This document shows positions 7,877-16,782 of a stretch of DNA of 64,000 nt, piece by piece; the stretch's first letter is position 1, and each line of letters starts with the position of its first letter. The stretch comes from Caulobacter sp. 73W (GTDB lineage: Bacteria; Pseudomonadota; Alphaproteobacteria; Caulobacterales; Caulobacteraceae), in NCBI RefSeq assembly GCF_041021955.1, contig NZ_CP158375.1, forward strand, positions 124,001-188,000. Reading direction: 5' to 3'. Below the pieces are notes generated by a model. The model was given only the letters and a program-made list of their open reading frames with translations. It was not told the DNA's origin and did no database searches. A program made the position numbers and the translations under genes.

Positions 7877-8581
7877 TTGAAATCCACCCTCACCGCGCTT
7901 GTCTTCGCCGCCCTCGCCTCGACGGCGCAGGCCGCCTGCCCTGTCCCGCCCGCAAACGCGGTGGCGGTGATCGGCGCCCTGCACGGCCTGCACGCCAAGA
8001 CGCCCGGCTTCAGCTACGCCGCCCTTCGCCGGGCCATTGTCGACTTCCGCCCCGACGTCCTTGTGGTGGAAGTTCGCCCCGACGAACTCATCGACCGCGC
8101 CGCCACCCCGGGCCGGCCGGAATATCCTGAGGTGGTCTGGCCGCTGCTGAAGACGATGCAGGTGGTCGCCGTGCCGATGGAGCCAGGCGGCGAAGCGTTC
8201 AAAGCCATGGTCACGGAGGCCGGCGCGGCCTTTGACGGATTCCGACGGGCCGACCCAGCCGCCCATGCCGCCGTAGACGCCCTGGATACGGCGACTGAGG
8301 CCGCCATGCTCACCTGGTGGCGTACGCCGGACCGCGCGCACGACGCCGTGACCGCCGCCGCCGCCAACGGCCTCAACACCGTCCAGTACAGCTTTGCCGG
8401 CGACAAGGCGTTCGCCGTCCAGACCCGCTGGAACGACTATATGGCCGAACGCGTCGCCCAGGCCGTCGCGGCTCACCCTGGCCGCCGGGTTCTCGTCCTG
8501 GGCAGCTGGCGCAATCGCGAGCGCCTTGAGCAGGCGGTCATCGCGTCCCGCGCAGCGCAGGCATGCTTCGCGACGGACTAA
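7877..8581 (+). CDS. Secreted protein of unknown function, possibly TraB/ChaN-like
   Basis: Encodes 234 residues starting at a TTG (7877) that sits six bases after AGGAGG and begins a signal peptide (LTALVFAALASTAQAA). The mature part has VIGALHGLH near residue 35, RPDVLVVEVRPDEL near residue 60, and RVLVLGSWRNRERLEQAV near the C-terminus. This order of a GxxH strand, an xVxExRP strand and a late VLGS...LE motif recalls TraB/TIKI-type or ChaN-type folds, but several expected histidines are missing. Treat as exported hypothetical protein. It follows the LytTR gene by about 106 bases. Confidence 0.7.
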   Translation: MKSTLTALVFAALASTAQAACPVPPANAVAVIGALHGLHAKTPGFSYAALRRAIVDFRPDVLVVEVRPDELIDRAATPGRPEYPEVVWPLLKTMQVVAVPMEPGGEAFKAMVTEAGAAFDGFRRADPAAHAAVDALDTATEAAMLTWWRTPDRAHDAVTAAAANGLNTVQYSFAGDKAFAVQTRWNDYMAERVAQAVAAHPGRRVLVLGSWRNRERLEQAVIASRAAQACFATD

Positions 8582-8644
8582 GCCTTGCCTTGGCGGGATG
8601 CGCGGGGCCAAACAGGCGCTCGTTCTTTCTCGTAAAGTCCCGCC

Positions 8645-9124
8645 ATGGCCAAGACCACGCTCGCCACCCTCGCCCTGGACAAGGCCAAGGTCGCCTACGC
8701 CCTGCAGACCTATGACTATGACCCAGGCGCCGAGCGCGTGGGCCTGCAGGCGGCGCAGGCCATGGGCGTCGCGCCCGACCGGGTGCTGAAGACCTTGATG
8801 GTCAAGGCCGACGGCAAGCCCGCCTGCGTGGTGGTCCCGTCTGATCGGGAGGTCAGCATGAAGAAGCTGGCCGCCGCCCTTGGGAGCAAGTCGGCCGAGA
8901 TGATGCCCGTGCCGGAGGCCGAACGCCTGACCGGCTTCAAGGTCGGCGGCATCAGCCCCTTTGGCCAAAAGCGCCAAGTCCCCACCGTGGTGGAGGCCGA
9001 CGCCCTGGCCTTCGACGAGGTTTTCGTCAACGGCGGCCAGCGCGGCTTGCAGGCGCGCCTGACGCCGCAGGATCTGGTCGACGCGCTGAAGGCCAAGGCT
9101 GCGAACGTCAGCTCACCGGCTTGA
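8645..9124 (+). CDS. ybaK: YbaK-type Cys-tRNA(Pro)/Cys-tRNA(Cys) deacylase
   Basis: Encodes 159 residues, the normal length of the YbaK/EbsC subfamily that hydrolyses mischarged Cys-tRNA(Pro) in trans. Diagnostic segments are DRVLKTLMVKADGKPACVVVP with the catalytic lysine region, KKLAAALGSKSAEMMP, and the glycine-rich loop GFKVGGISPFGQKR that binds the tRNA 3' end. The ATG at 8645 gives the family N-terminus. Stand-alone gene between a secreted protein and a membrane protease. Confidence 0.93.
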   Translation: MAKTTLATLALDKAKVAYALQTYDYDPGAERVGLQAAQAMGVAPDRVLKTLMVKADGKPACVVVPSDREVSMKKLAAALGSKSAEMMPVPEAERLTGFKVGGISPFGQKRQVPTVVEADALAFDEVFVNGGQRGLQARLTPQDLVDALKAKAANVSSPA

Positions 9125-9190
9125 CGTCGGCGGACCTGTCTTCGACTTAAAGGGCCCACGAGTCCCTTCGACGCCAAGGATCCCCGACGC

Positions 9191-9961
9191 GTGCAGCCCG
9201 ACCGCAACCCCTGGAGCCCTGAGCCGCAAGAGCCGCAAGAACCGCCGAGGAGCGGCGAGCGCGTTTGGATTTGGGTCCTGGTCATCGTGGCTGTCGTCGG
9301 CGTCGTCCTGGCGCTGGCCAGGGCGTTTCCAGAGGCGGTCCAGACGGGCGAGGATTGGGCCAATGTCGGCTACGGCGTTGGGCTGGTGGCGCTGGTCTCC
9401 ACCGTCCTGCTGCGCGTGCGGCGCGGGAACATCGGCCTCTATCTGCGCTACGCCGCGATCTGGAGCGGGATCATCGCCGTCCTGGTGCTGGGCTACGCCT
9501 ATCGCGACGAGATCGCCGGCGTGCCGCAGCGGCTGAAAACCACCTTCAATGTCGGCAATCCGGTGCAGGTGTCGGAGCGCGAGATGGTCGTGCCTCAGGA
9601 CGAGACCGGATCTTATGTGATTGTCGGCCGGGTGAACGGACAGCGTGTCCGCTTTCTCGTGGACACCGGCGCGACGGAGACGGTTCTCAGCCCCGAGGAC
9701 GCCCGCCGTCTGGGCATCGACACCGAACGCCTGGACTATGCCTATGAGGCCGAGACGGCCAATGGCGTCGGCTACGGCGCGGCCTGGCGCGCGGCCAGTA
9801 TCGAAGTCGGCGCCGTAAAGGCGGCCGACTTCGACATGACCATCAACAAGACGCCGATGCGCGCCTCGCTTCTGGGTCTCAGTTTCCTCAGCCGGTTCGA
9901 GTCCATCGAGTTCCGGGGCCGCCAGCTGATCCTGAAATGGCGCGAGACCTCAGCTGGCTAG
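9191..9961 (+). CDS. Membrane-anchored retropepsin-like aspartic protease (TIGR02281 type)
   Basis: Encodes 256 residues from a GTG at 9191 with AAGGA ten bases upstream. A proline- and glutamate-rich N-terminus is followed by hydrophobic segments at about residues 27-43, 57-73 and 90-106. Residues about 130-250 form a single retropepsin-like domain: the catalytic motif FLVDTGATETVLS has the Asp-Thr-Gly triad, and LLGLSFLSRFESIEFRG is the family's second signature. One domain means it must dimerise to be active. The domain is expected on the periplasmic side. The gene's end overlaps the convergent VOC gene by four bases. Confidence 0.87.
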   Translation: MQPDRNPWSPEPQEPQEPPRSGERVWIWVLVIVAVVGVVLALARAFPEAVQTGEDWANVGYGVGLVALVSTVLLRVRRGNIGLYLRYAAIWSGIIAVLVLGYAYRDEIAGVPQRLKTTFNVGNPVQVSEREMVVPQDETGSYVIVGRVNGQRVRFLVDTGATETVLSPEDARRLGIDTERLDYAYEAETANGVGYGAAWRAASIEVGAVKAADFDMTINKTPMRASLLGLSFLSRFESIEFRGRQLILKWRETSAG

Positions 9962-10338
9962 CCGAAGTGGTAGCCGCACAGCTTGTTGCCATCCAGATCG
10001 CGGAAATAGGCGAAGTACATCTTGGGCATCCGCTCGCCCGGCGCGCCCTCGCAGACGGCGCCCAGCTCCAGAGCCTTGGCGTGGAAAGCGTCCACCTCCG
10101 CTTTGCTGTCGAAGCTGAAGCCGGCCATGGTCCCGTTGCCGATGCAGGCGTCCTGCCCGTCATAGGGGCCAAGCACCCCGAACAGGCCCGTGCCCTCGCC
10201 GCGATAGAAGCGTCCGCCGCGGGGATGATCGAAGATGCCCGCCATCTTGATCGAGCCGAGCAGCGCGTCGTAAAAGGCCTTGGCCTCATCCAGCTTGTTG
10301 GTGCCCACCGTGTAGTAATTCAGCTTGGCCACGACCAA
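9958..10338 (-). CDS. VOC-family (glyoxalase/bleomycin resistance-like) protein
   Basis: Encodes 126 residues with the vicinal-oxygen-chelate beta-alpha-beta-beta-beta repeats: LNYYTVGTNKLDEAKAFYDALLG at the N-terminus and KMYFAYFRDLDGNKLCGYHFG at the C-terminus. Such proteins often bind a divalent metal and act on small thiol adducts or antibiotics; the substrate cannot be read here. A CCTCC on the plus strand (GGAGG for this gene) lies a few bases before the ATG. It follows the ECF remnant on the same strand. Confidence 0.85.
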   Translation of the reverse strand: MVVAKLNYYTVGTNKLDEAKAFYDALLGSIKMAGIFDHPRGGRFYRGEGTGLFGVLGPYDGQDACIGNGTMAGFSFDSKAEVDAFHAKALELGAVCEGAPGERMPKMYFAYFRDLDGNKLCGYHFG

Positions 10339-10428
10339 TCCTCCCAGTTGGTATTCTAAAGCAACCCTATCATGACGCGGGTTCCGTGCAAGCGCCGGAG
10401 CGCGGATAAGGACAGTTGTTCAGCGACC

Positions 10429-10746
10429 TCAAAACAGGGAGAGATCGTCGGCTGGCGGCAGGACGCGACCCGAACGGCGGCGGTGTTTCATGAGCTTGTG
10501 GTAGGCGATAGCATGAACCCAGACCGTCAGTTGCTGGCGCCGGTCATAGGTCGCCCGACGCGCGTTGATGTCGATCAGGGTTTCCTGAACCAGAGGCTCC
10601 ACCTCATGGGCCGCCTCGCCCAGGCATCGGACGAAGTAGCGCCTCAGCCTGTCCGACAGCAGACTGAGCTGCTGGCGATAGGAGCCTGGATCGCCCCGCA
10701 GGCTTTCCACCATCAACGCCTGCAAAGTCGCTTCGCTTGTCGGCAA
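10429..10746 (-). pseudogene. Truncated ECF sigma factor, region 2 only
   Basis: The frame from a TTG at 10746 (or ATG at 10710) to a TGA at 10429 gives about 105 residues with a clear sigma region 2: LRRYFVRCLGEAAHEVEPLVQETLIDI, then RATYDRRQQLTVWVHAIAYHKLMKHRRR, the residues that bind the -10 element and core polymerase. It stops right after the short linker (PPADDLSLF) with no region 4. Removing one T from a TTTT run at about 10429-10433 would extend the frame as FEVAEQLSLSALRRL, a plausible linker continuation, but only about 60 bases remain before the VOC start. So region 4 is lost, not just out of frame. Probably non-functional as a normal sigma factor. The start is uncertain. Confidence 0.65.
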
Positions 10747-10972
10747 TGCACTTGGCCCACCCTGCTCACCGGGCGATTGTGCGGTTCGTGAACATCGTTC
10801 GCCATAAGCAAGACGACGGGCGCTCCCGTCGAAACGTGTGAAACGCCCTCTACGCGAGACAATTCGCCGATTGAATCGTTTGGACGACAGCCGTCCATGG
10901 CGGTTGCGTGACGCGCGTTGGTCGCTATCGTCCCCGCGTCGGACGCGGTCCGATGTGTTCTTTGGGGGGACT

Positions 10973-12610
10973 ATGCGTCGTTTGAACCTGCTGCTGGCCA
11001 GCGCCGGCATTGCTGTCGCCATGGCCTGCACGGCCGCTCCGGCCTTTGCTCACGTGGCGGACGAAGCCGCCGCCGCGCCGGCCCGCGCCACGCTCAACCC
11101 GGCGCCCGCCCGCAAGGCCGGCGAAGGCTTTGGACCGTACCGCAAGATGGTCATCCGCGGCGTGACCCTGGTCGACGGCACCGGCGCCCCGCCGCGCGGC
11201 CCGGTCGACATCGTCATCGAGAACGACAAGATCACCGACGTGCTGCAGGCCGGCTGGCCGGGCATGCCTCTGAAGCAGAACCGCGAGCCGCGCGACGCCG
11301 ACCACGAGATCGACGCCACCGGCATGTACGCCCTGCCCGGCTTCGTCGACATGCACGCCCACGCCGGCACGCCCCAGAAGGCCGCCGACCTCGAGTACGT
11401 CTACAAGCTGTGGCTGGCCCACGGCGTGACGACTGTCCGCGGCGTCAGCCTGGCGTCCCAGCCGCTCGCCTCCTCCGAGAAGAACCGCAGCGCCCGCGGC
11501 GAGATCGTCGCCCCGCGCATCTACAACTACCAGACCATCGGTTCCGGCTGGTCCGGCGGCCGCATCACGGGCCCCGACAAGGCGCGCGCCTGGGTGCAGT
11601 GGGCGTCCAAGAACAATATCGACGGCATCAAGTTCTTCGGCTGGAACGACGAGACGCCCGAAGTGATGCTGGCGGCCATCGACGAGGCCAAGAAGGTCGG
11701 CCTGGGCACCGTCGCCCACATCTCGCAGCCTGGCGTGGCCAGCCTGAACGCCAAGCAGCTCGGCGACGCGGGCCTCGGCACCGTCACCCACTTCTACGGC
11801 CACTTCGAGTCGCTGCTGTCCAACGGACGCCTGCAGAAGTACCCGACCGACTACAACTTCTACGACGAGGCCAAGCGCTTCGGCGAAGCCGCCGAGATCT
11901 GGGACGAGATCGAGCCCGGCTCGGACGCTTGGTTCGAGTACCTCAAGAGCCAGAAGGCGGCCGGCGTCACCTTCGACCCGACCATGACCATTTACGCCGC
12001 CTCGCGCGACCTGATGAAGGCCAAGAACGCCGACTGGCATTCTGTCTACACGCTGCCGACGCTGAACGACTATTACCAGTCCACCCGCGACAACCACGGC
12101 AGCTATTTCTTCGACTGGACGACCTCCAACGAAGTGGCGTGGCGCAATTTCTACGGGCGCTTCATGCGCCTGATGAACGACTACAAGAACATCGGCGGCC
12201 GCGTGACGACCGGCTCTGACAGCGGCTTCATCTGGAAGCTCTACGGCTTCGGCTACATCGAGGAGCTGGAGCTGATGCAAGAAGCCGGCTTCACCCCCCT
12301 GGAAGTCGTGCAGGCCGCCACTATCAACGGCGCCCGCACACTGGCCGATCCCAAGCACGAGGCGCCGACCTTCGGCATCGTCAAGCCGGGCTACAGCGCC
12401 GACCTGGTGATCACGCCGGAAAATCCGCTGGCCAACTTCAAGACCCTGTACGGCACCGGCCACCAGCGCCTGAGCCCGGACAACAAGATCGAGACCGTCG
12501 GCGGCGTCAAATGGACCGTCACGCGCGGGGTCGCCTACGACGCCAAGGCGCTCTTGGTCGATGTGAAGGCGATGGTCGACAAGCAGAAGGCCGCTCGGGG
12601 CCAGAAGTAG
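10973..12610 (+). CDS. Secreted metal-dependent amidohydrolase
   Basis: Encodes 545 residues from the ATG at 10973, which begins a signal peptide (NLLLASAGIAVAMACTAAPAFA); a longer frame upstream is not supported. It is a TIM-barrel amidohydrolase related to imidazolonepropionase and Xaa-Pro dipeptidase-like imidopeptidases. Metal ligands visible are His128 and His130 (MHAHAG), His249 (VAHISQPG), His273 (THFYGH) and Asp416 (TGSDSG). The C-terminus has the family motif PGYSADLVITPENPL. The substrate is unknown; the export signal suggests periplasmic degradation of peptides or cyclic amides. The upstream 226 bases carry no gene apart from shadow frames, and GGGGGG lies just before the start. 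Confidence 0.88.
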   Translation: MRRLNLLLASAGIAVAMACTAAPAFAHVADEAAAAPARATLNPAPARKAGEGFGPYRKMVIRGVTLVDGTGAPPRGPVDIVIENDKITDVLQAGWPGMPLKQNREPRDADHEIDATGMYALPGFVDMHAHAGTPQKAADLEYVYKLWLAHGVTTVRGVSLASQPLASSEKNRSARGEIVAPRIYNYQTIGSGWSGGRITGPDKARAWVQWASKNNIDGIKFFGWNDETPEVMLAAIDEAKKVGLGTVAHISQPGVASLNAKQLGDAGLGTVTHFYGHFESLLSNGRLQKYPTDYNFYDEAKRFGEAAEIWDEIEPGSDAWFEYLKSQKAAGVTFDPTMTIYAASRDLMKAKNADWHSVYTLPTLNDYYQSTRDNHGSYFFDWTTSNEVAWRNFYGRFMRLMNDYKNIGGRVTTGSDSGFIWKLYGFGYIEELELMQEAGFTPLEVVQAATINGARTLADPKHEAPTFGIVKPGYSADLVITPENPLANFKTLYGTGHQRLSPDNKIETVGGVKWTVTRGVAYDAKALLVDVKAMVDKQKAARGQK

Positions 12611-12613
12611 GGC

Positions 12614-13519
12614 TTAGGCGGGGGCGGACCAGAGACGCGCCGCCCCCCTCACCCCCGAGCTGTCGCCCCATTTTGCTCGGGCGATCTTGGCGTGCCACAC
12701 ATCCGAGAACACATAGCGCCGCACGACGGCGGGCAGACGCTCATAGAGTTCGTCTACGTTGGACATGCCTCCGCCCAGGACGAAGACGTCCGGATCGATC
12801 ATGTTGGCGACCACGGCCATGGCGCGCCCCAGGCGGTCGGCGTAACGATCGAACGCGGCCACGGCCTGCGCATCACCTTCGCGCATCGCCATGATGACCG
12901 CTTCGCCGGTCAGGTGGCGACCGGTCGCCTGCTCGTAGTCACGGCGAAAGCCGGTCCCGGACACCCAGGTCTCCAGGCAATTCATCTGCCCGCACCAGCA
13001 CTTGTGGCCGGGAAGCTCATACTCGCGCGGCCAGGGCAGAGGCGTGTGCCCCCATTCGCCAGCGATGGCGTTGGCGCCGTTGACCAGCCGCCCGTCGAAG
13101 ACCACTCCGCCGCCGCAGCCTGTGCCGATGATGATGGCGAACACCCCAGTCGCGCCCGCCGCCGCGCCGTCCACGGCCTCGGACAGGGCCAGGCAATTGG
13201 CGTCGTTGGCCATGCGGATGGGACGGCCAAGGGCCTTGGCCAGGTCCGCGTCGAACGGGCGACCGTTCAGGTACTGTGAGTTGGCGTTGCGCATCAGGCC
13301 GGTGCGCGGCGAGACCGATCCCGGACCGCCGATGCCGACCGCCCCTTCCCCGCCAGCCTCGGCTTCCACGCGCTCGATCAGGTCCACGACCACGCGGATC
13401 GCGGCGTCGTAGTCCCCGGGGTTCGGCTCACGCAGCCGCGCCAGAAACTCGCCTTCGGCGTCCAGCGCCGCCGCTTCGATCTTGGTGCCGCCGAAATCGA
13501 CGCCGATTTGGATCATCAC
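12614..13519 (-). CDS. ROK-family sugar kinase (fructokinase / N-acetylglucosamine kinase type)
   Basis: Encodes 301 residues. ATP-binding DFGGTKIEAA lies at residues 8-17, the catalytic Asp is in ANDANCLA, GTGCGGGV forms the second phosphate loop, and GEWGHTPLPW precedes the zinc site HKCWCGQMNCLE, which fits the ROK CXCGX(2)GCXE pattern with Met-Asn in place of Gly. It phosphorylates a hexose or aminohexose in the cytoplasm; Mak-type fructokinases share this pattern, but the sugar is not certain. It lies 17 bases after the cystine-type transporter genes on the same strand and may be co-transcribed without being functionally linked. Confidence 0.88.
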   Translation of the reverse strand: MMIQIGVDFGGTKIEAAALDAEGEFLARLREPNPGDYDAAIRVVVDLIERVEAEAGGEGAVGIGGPGSVSPRTGLMRNANSQYLNGRPFDADLAKALGRPIRMANDANCLALSEAVDGAAAGATGVFAIIIGTGCGGGVVFDGRLVNGANAIAGEWGHTPLPWPREYELPGHKCWCGQMNCLETWVSGTGFRRDYEQATGRHLTGEAVIMAMREGDAQAVAAFDRYADRLGRAMAVVANMIDPDVFVLGGGMSNVDELYERLPAVVRRYVFSDVWHAKIARAKWGDSSGVRGAARLWSAPA

Positions 13520-13536
13520 GCTCGCCTCTGGAAACT

Positions 13537-14289
13537 TCAGCCCGCGAGGAACTTACGCAAGAAGCGTTGGGTGCGTTCCTCTTTCGGCGCGGCGAACAGC
13601 GCCTTGGATGGCCCCTGCTCCACCACAACGCCGCCATCCATGAAGATGGTCCGGTCGGCCACGTCGCGGGCGAAGCTCATCTCGTGGGTGACGATGACCA
13701 TCGACCGCTTCTCCTGGGCCAGGTCGCGAATGGTCGCCAGCACTTCGCCCACCAGTTCGGGATCAAGGGCGCTGGTCGGCTCGTCGAACAGGATCACGTC
13801 CGGCCGCATGGCCAGGGCCCGGGCGATGGCCACCCGCTGCTGCTGACCGCCGGACAGGCGCGACGGATAGGCGTCGGCCTTTTCCGCCAGACCCACCTTG
13901 GCCAGCAGATTGCGGGCGCGGGCGGTCGCCTCGGCGCGCGGCTCCTTCTTCACGATCACCGGACCCTCGAGGACGTTCTCGAGGGCCGTGCGATGAGGAA
14001 ACAGGTTGAAGCTCTGGAAAACGAAGCCGACATGCAGGCGCAGCGCCTTGACGGCCGCTTTTTGCCTCGCCAGGGGCTTTGAGCCGTCCAGCTCCACCCC
14101 CGCCACACGGACCGTCCCAGCGTCGGCCGCTTCCAGGGCGTTCAAGCAGCGCAGCAGCGTGGTCTTGCCCGAACCGCTGGGACCGATGATGGCCACCACC
14201 TCGCCCTCGCCCACCGTCAGGTCGACGCCCTTGAGAATTTCGTTGTCGCCGAAACGCTTATACAGGCCGCGGACCTCGATCATGCTCAT
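13537..14289 (-). CDS. tcyN: Polar amino acid (cystine-type) ABC transporter ATPase
   Basis: Encodes 250 residues of an ABC ATPase of the polar amino acid group. Walker A is GPSGSGKTT (residues about 36-44), the Q-loop region is FVFQSFNLFPH, the signature is LSGGQQQR, Walker B is VILFDEPTSALD and the switch is VTHEMSF. Its ATG overlaps the stop of the permease gene by four bases. With its neighbours it forms an importer resembling E. coli TcyJLN (FliY-YecS-YecC); the symbol rests mainly on the binding protein. Confidence 0.9.
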   Translation of the reverse strand: MSMIEVRGLYKRFGDNEILKGVDLTVGEGEVVAIIGPSGSGKTTLLRCLNALEAADAGTVRVAGVELDGSKPLARQKAAVKALRLHVGFVFQSFNLFPHRTALENVLEGPVIVKKEPRAEATARARNLLAKVGLAEKADAYPSRLSGGQQQRVAIARALAMRPDVILFDEPTSALDPELVGEVLATIRDLAQEKRSMVIVTHEMSFARDVADRTIFMDGGVVVEQGPSKALFAAPKEERTQRFLRKFLAG

Positions 14290-14957
14290 CGCGCGGCCTC
14301 CCGGCTGTGGCGGCTGGCGCGCTTCTCGGCGGCCGACTGCAGGGCCGCCAGGCCGGTCGAGACGATCCAGTAGATCGCCGCCGCCGACAGGTACATGGCG
14401 AAAATCTCATAGGTCCGCGCGGTGATCAGCTGCGCCTGGCGGAACAGCTCGGGCACCTGGATGGTCGCCGCCAAGGACGTGTCCTTCACCAGGCCGATGA
14501 AGCTGTTGCCCAGTGGCGGCAAGGCCGTGCGCGCCGCCTGGGGCAGGATCACGCGGACGAGGGTCTGGCCCCGGTTCATGCCGATGGCGCTGGCCGCCTC
14601 CCACTGGCCGCGATCCACGGCGGCGATGGCGCCGCGCAGGATCTCCGATGCATAGGCCCCGACATTGAGGGTGAAGCCGATGATCGCCGACGGCATCGGC
14701 TCGATCTCGATGCCGATGGTCGGCAGGCCGTAATAGATCAGGAACAGCTGCACCAGCAGCGGCGTGCCCCGGAAGGCTGATACATAGACAGCCGCGATCC
14801 AGCGCAACGGCGCGATGGCCGAAAGCCGCATCATGGCCAGGCCAAAGCCCAGCAGAAGTCCCAGCGCCATGCTGCTCACAGCCAGGGTGATCGTGAACAG
14901 GCAGCCCTTAAGCAGGAAGGGTGCGGACTGGATGATGAGGTCGAGACCCGTCTCCAT
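14286..14957 (-). CDS. tcyL: Polar amino acid (cystine-type) ABC transporter permease
   Basis: Encodes 223 residues of an inner-membrane permease of the HisM/GlnP type. Hydrophobic segments occur at about residues 13-40, 55-75, 85-105 and 180-210. FRGTPLLVQLFLIYYGLP is the family's first signature and the EAA loop reads EAASAIGMNRGQTLVRVILPQA. It starts four bases after the binding-protein gene ends and overlaps the ATPase gene. Symbol by operon context. Confidence 0.9.
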   Translation of the reverse strand: METGLDLIIQSAPFLLKGCLFTITLAVSSMALGLLLGFGLAMMRLSAIAPLRWIAAVYVSAFRGTPLLVQLFLIYYGLPTIGIEIEPMPSAIIGFTLNVGAYASEILRGAIAAVDRGQWEAASAIGMNRGQTLVRVILPQAARTALPPLGNSFIGLVKDTSLAATIQVPELFRQAQLITARTYEIFAMYLSAAAIYWIVSTGLAALQSAAEKRASRHSREAAR

Positions 14958-14961
14958 ACGG

Positions 14962-15747
14962 CTACTTCGTCACGTCCTGGCCGAACCACTTGATCGAGAT
15001 CGCCGCCAGCTCGCCCGAGGCGCGCAGGTCGTCGATGGCCTTGTCCACCGCGGTCTTCAACTCGGGGCTCTGCTTGAACGCCACGCCCATCTGTGTGCGC
15101 GCGAACGACGGCCCCGACGCCTTGATCGGCGCTCCGCTCTTGATCAGGTCCAGCACCACCAACTTGTCGTTCAGCACCGCATCGATGCGACCGGCCTTCA
15201 GGTCCTGGTACTTAGTGGGATCGTCGTCATAGGTCTTCACGACCGCCGTCGGCGCGTCGCTGCGCAGCCAGGCCTCATAATTGGTGCCCAGGCCGACGCC
15301 GACCTTCTTGCCAGCCAGATCAGCCGGAGTCGCGATCGGCCGCGCGTCGTCCTTGCGCAGGATGATCTGGATGCCGCTGATCGTGTAAGGCTGCGAGAAG
15401 CCGTACTTGGCCTGCCGCTCGGGGGTCATGGAGATCTGGTTTGCCACCACGTCCAGCCGCCCTGACTCCAGCCCGCCCAACAGGCCCGCGAAGGGCGTCT
15501 GGATGAATTCGGCCTTCAGGCCCATCTTGGCCGCCACCGCCTTGCCGAAATCGATCTCGTACCCGGCCAGGGCGCCGTCCTTGCCCTGGAAGTTGAAGGG
15601 CGGATAGGTGCCCTCCACCCCGACCCGCAGCACGCCGCGTTCTTTGATAGCGGCCAGGCCCTCCTTCTTGTCACCCTTGGCGCACGCGCTCAGGGCGAGC
15701 GCGGCGGCCAGGAGGACGAGGGCGCGGCGAGAAAGACGGGCGGACAT
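14962..15747 (-). CDS. tcyJ: Cystine-binding lipoprotein of ABC transporter (FliY/TcyJ-like)
   Basis: Encodes 261 residues. The N-terminus is a lipoprotein signal with lipobox LSAC. The mature part follows E. coli FliY/TcyJ closely in order: RVGVEGTYPPFNFQGKDG, YTISGIQ, KKVGVGLGTNYEAWLR, TYDDDPTKYQDLKAGRID and a final KWFGQDVTK. These are the residues that clamp the amino and carboxyl groups of L-cystine in the homologue. So cystine, or a related sulfur amino acid, is the likely ligand. First gene of the tcyJLN-ROK kinase group. The promoter lies in the 130 bases before it. Confidence 0.88.
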   Translation of the reverse strand: MSARLSRRALVLLAAALALSACAKGDKKEGLAAIKERGVLRVGVEGTYPPFNFQGKDGALAGYEIDFGKAVAAKMGLKAEFIQTPFAGLLGGLESGRLDVVANQISMTPERQAKYGFSQPYTISGIQIILRKDDARPIATPADLAGKKVGVGLGTNYEAWLRSDAPTAVVKTYDDDPTKYQDLKAGRIDAVLNDKLVVLDLIKSGAPIKASGPSFARTQMGVAFKQSPELKTAVDKAIDDLRASGELAAISIKWFGQDVTK

Positions 15748-15877
15748 GGCGGCTCCGAATCTGATTGTCGCCGACTATAGGCGCGTCCGCGAAAATCCGA
15801 GCGACGCCTTGCGGGCAGGTATGCAATCCGCATAGAGGCGCCTAAGTATCAGCGCAATCGCCACCCACGGTCCCTTG

Positions 15878-16084
15878 ATGTCCGACAAACTCGTTCCCCG
15901 ACACAAGAAAGGTCCGGAACGCATCGTTGTGCGCCCGGACCAGGTTTATCAGCAAGAAAGCCAGGGACCCGAAGGGCTGCCGCGCTCCTTGCGCAGCCAC
16001 ATCAACGAGTTCCTGGCCATCTCTTTCATCATTGTGATCGGTCTGCTTGGCGCGACCGCTTTGGCCATCGCCCTTCTGACCTGA
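15878..16084 (+). CDS. Small single-pass membrane protein, function unknown
   Basis: Encodes 68 residues from the ATG at 15878 (a TTG one codon earlier is also in frame). The N-terminal 45 residues are charged and basic (DKLVPRHKKGPERIVVRP); residues about 46-68 are one transmembrane helix (FLAISFIIVIGLLGATALAI). The C-terminus ends within or just after the membrane. No family recognised. It faces the next, proline-rich membrane protein convergently. Confidence 0.65.
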   Translation: MSDKLVPRHKKGPERIVVRPDQVYQQESQGPEGLPRSLRSHINEFLAISFIIVIGLLGATALAIALLT

Positions 16085-16095
16085 TCACGCCGCGG

Positions 16096-16782
16096 TTAGC
16101 GGGGATCCGGATCCACGATCGGCGGCGTGGCGTTGGCCGGCGGCTGAGCGTTCATGGGATCGACCGTCAGCGCGTTCGGCTGCGGCGTGGGCGCCGGAGC
16201 GGGCGTGGTGGTCGCCTGCGGGATGGCCACGACCGGCGGCGGCACGCTGGCGGACACGTCGCTGGTGGCGGTCGAAGCGCTGGGCGCCGGGGTCACGCGC
16301 GAAGCGGCCTGGACACGTTCCGTCGCGGCCGAAGCGGCGGCGCGGCTTGGGGCCGACGCGGCGACACGGCGCGGCGCGGGAGTTGAGCGAGCAGCCGCAG
16401 CCGGCGCGGCGGCGGGCGCCGCCACTGGTTCGGCCTCAGCCGCCTCAGTCGGCGTCCGGGCGGGGTCCGGTGCGGGAGCGGGCGTGTTCACCGGTTGGGC
16501 ATCCGCGATCTCGGTCGTGGCGGCGTCCTCAGTCGTCTTCGGGCCGCTCGTGGCCCAGACCAGGGCGCCCGTGGCGACCAGCGCCACCGGAATGGCGAAC
16601 AGCATCATCTTGTTGGTGGCGCTGCTCTTGGGCTTGCGGGCATAGACCGGCGTGTACACGCCGTTGTCGCTGACGCCCAGCGGACGCGCGTCGACCGGGC
16701 GCTCGCTCGGAATATCGCGCACAGTATCGCGGCCGCTCAGATCAGGACCACCAAGGTTCGGGCCGGGGTTATAGGACGTCAT
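16096..16782 (-). CDS. Single-pass membrane protein with long Ala/Pro-rich domain
   Basis: Encodes 228 residues. Residues 1-58 are polar with a basic KPKSSATNK stretch, residues about 59-79 form a transmembrane helix (MMLFAIPVALVATGALVWAT), and the remaining 150 residues are dominated by Ala, Pro, Thr and Val, as in TonB-like spacers or envelope-spanning linkers. No folded domain is visible. GC-rich low complexity can mimic genes, but the normal start region and helix support a real one. Function unknown. Confidence 0.6.
   Translation of the reverse strand: MTSYNPGPNLGGPDLSGRDTVRDIPSERPVDARPLGVSDNGVYTPVYARKPKSSATNKMMLFAIPVALVATGALVWATSGPKTTEDAATTEIADAQPVNTPAPAPDPARTPTEAAEAEPVAAPAAAPAAAARSTPAPRRVAASAPSRAAASAATERVQAASRVTPAPSASTATSDVSASVPPPVVAIPQATTTPAPAPTPQPNALTVDPMNAQPPANATPPIVDPDPR

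Noticed and set aside
10925..12463. 512-codon frame antisense to the amidohydrolase
   Set aside because: Shadow frame with no domain; plus-strand metal ligands are in register.
16096..16782. Ala/Pro-rich protein as TonB
   Set aside because: It lacks a TonB C-terminal domain; only the spacer composition is similar.
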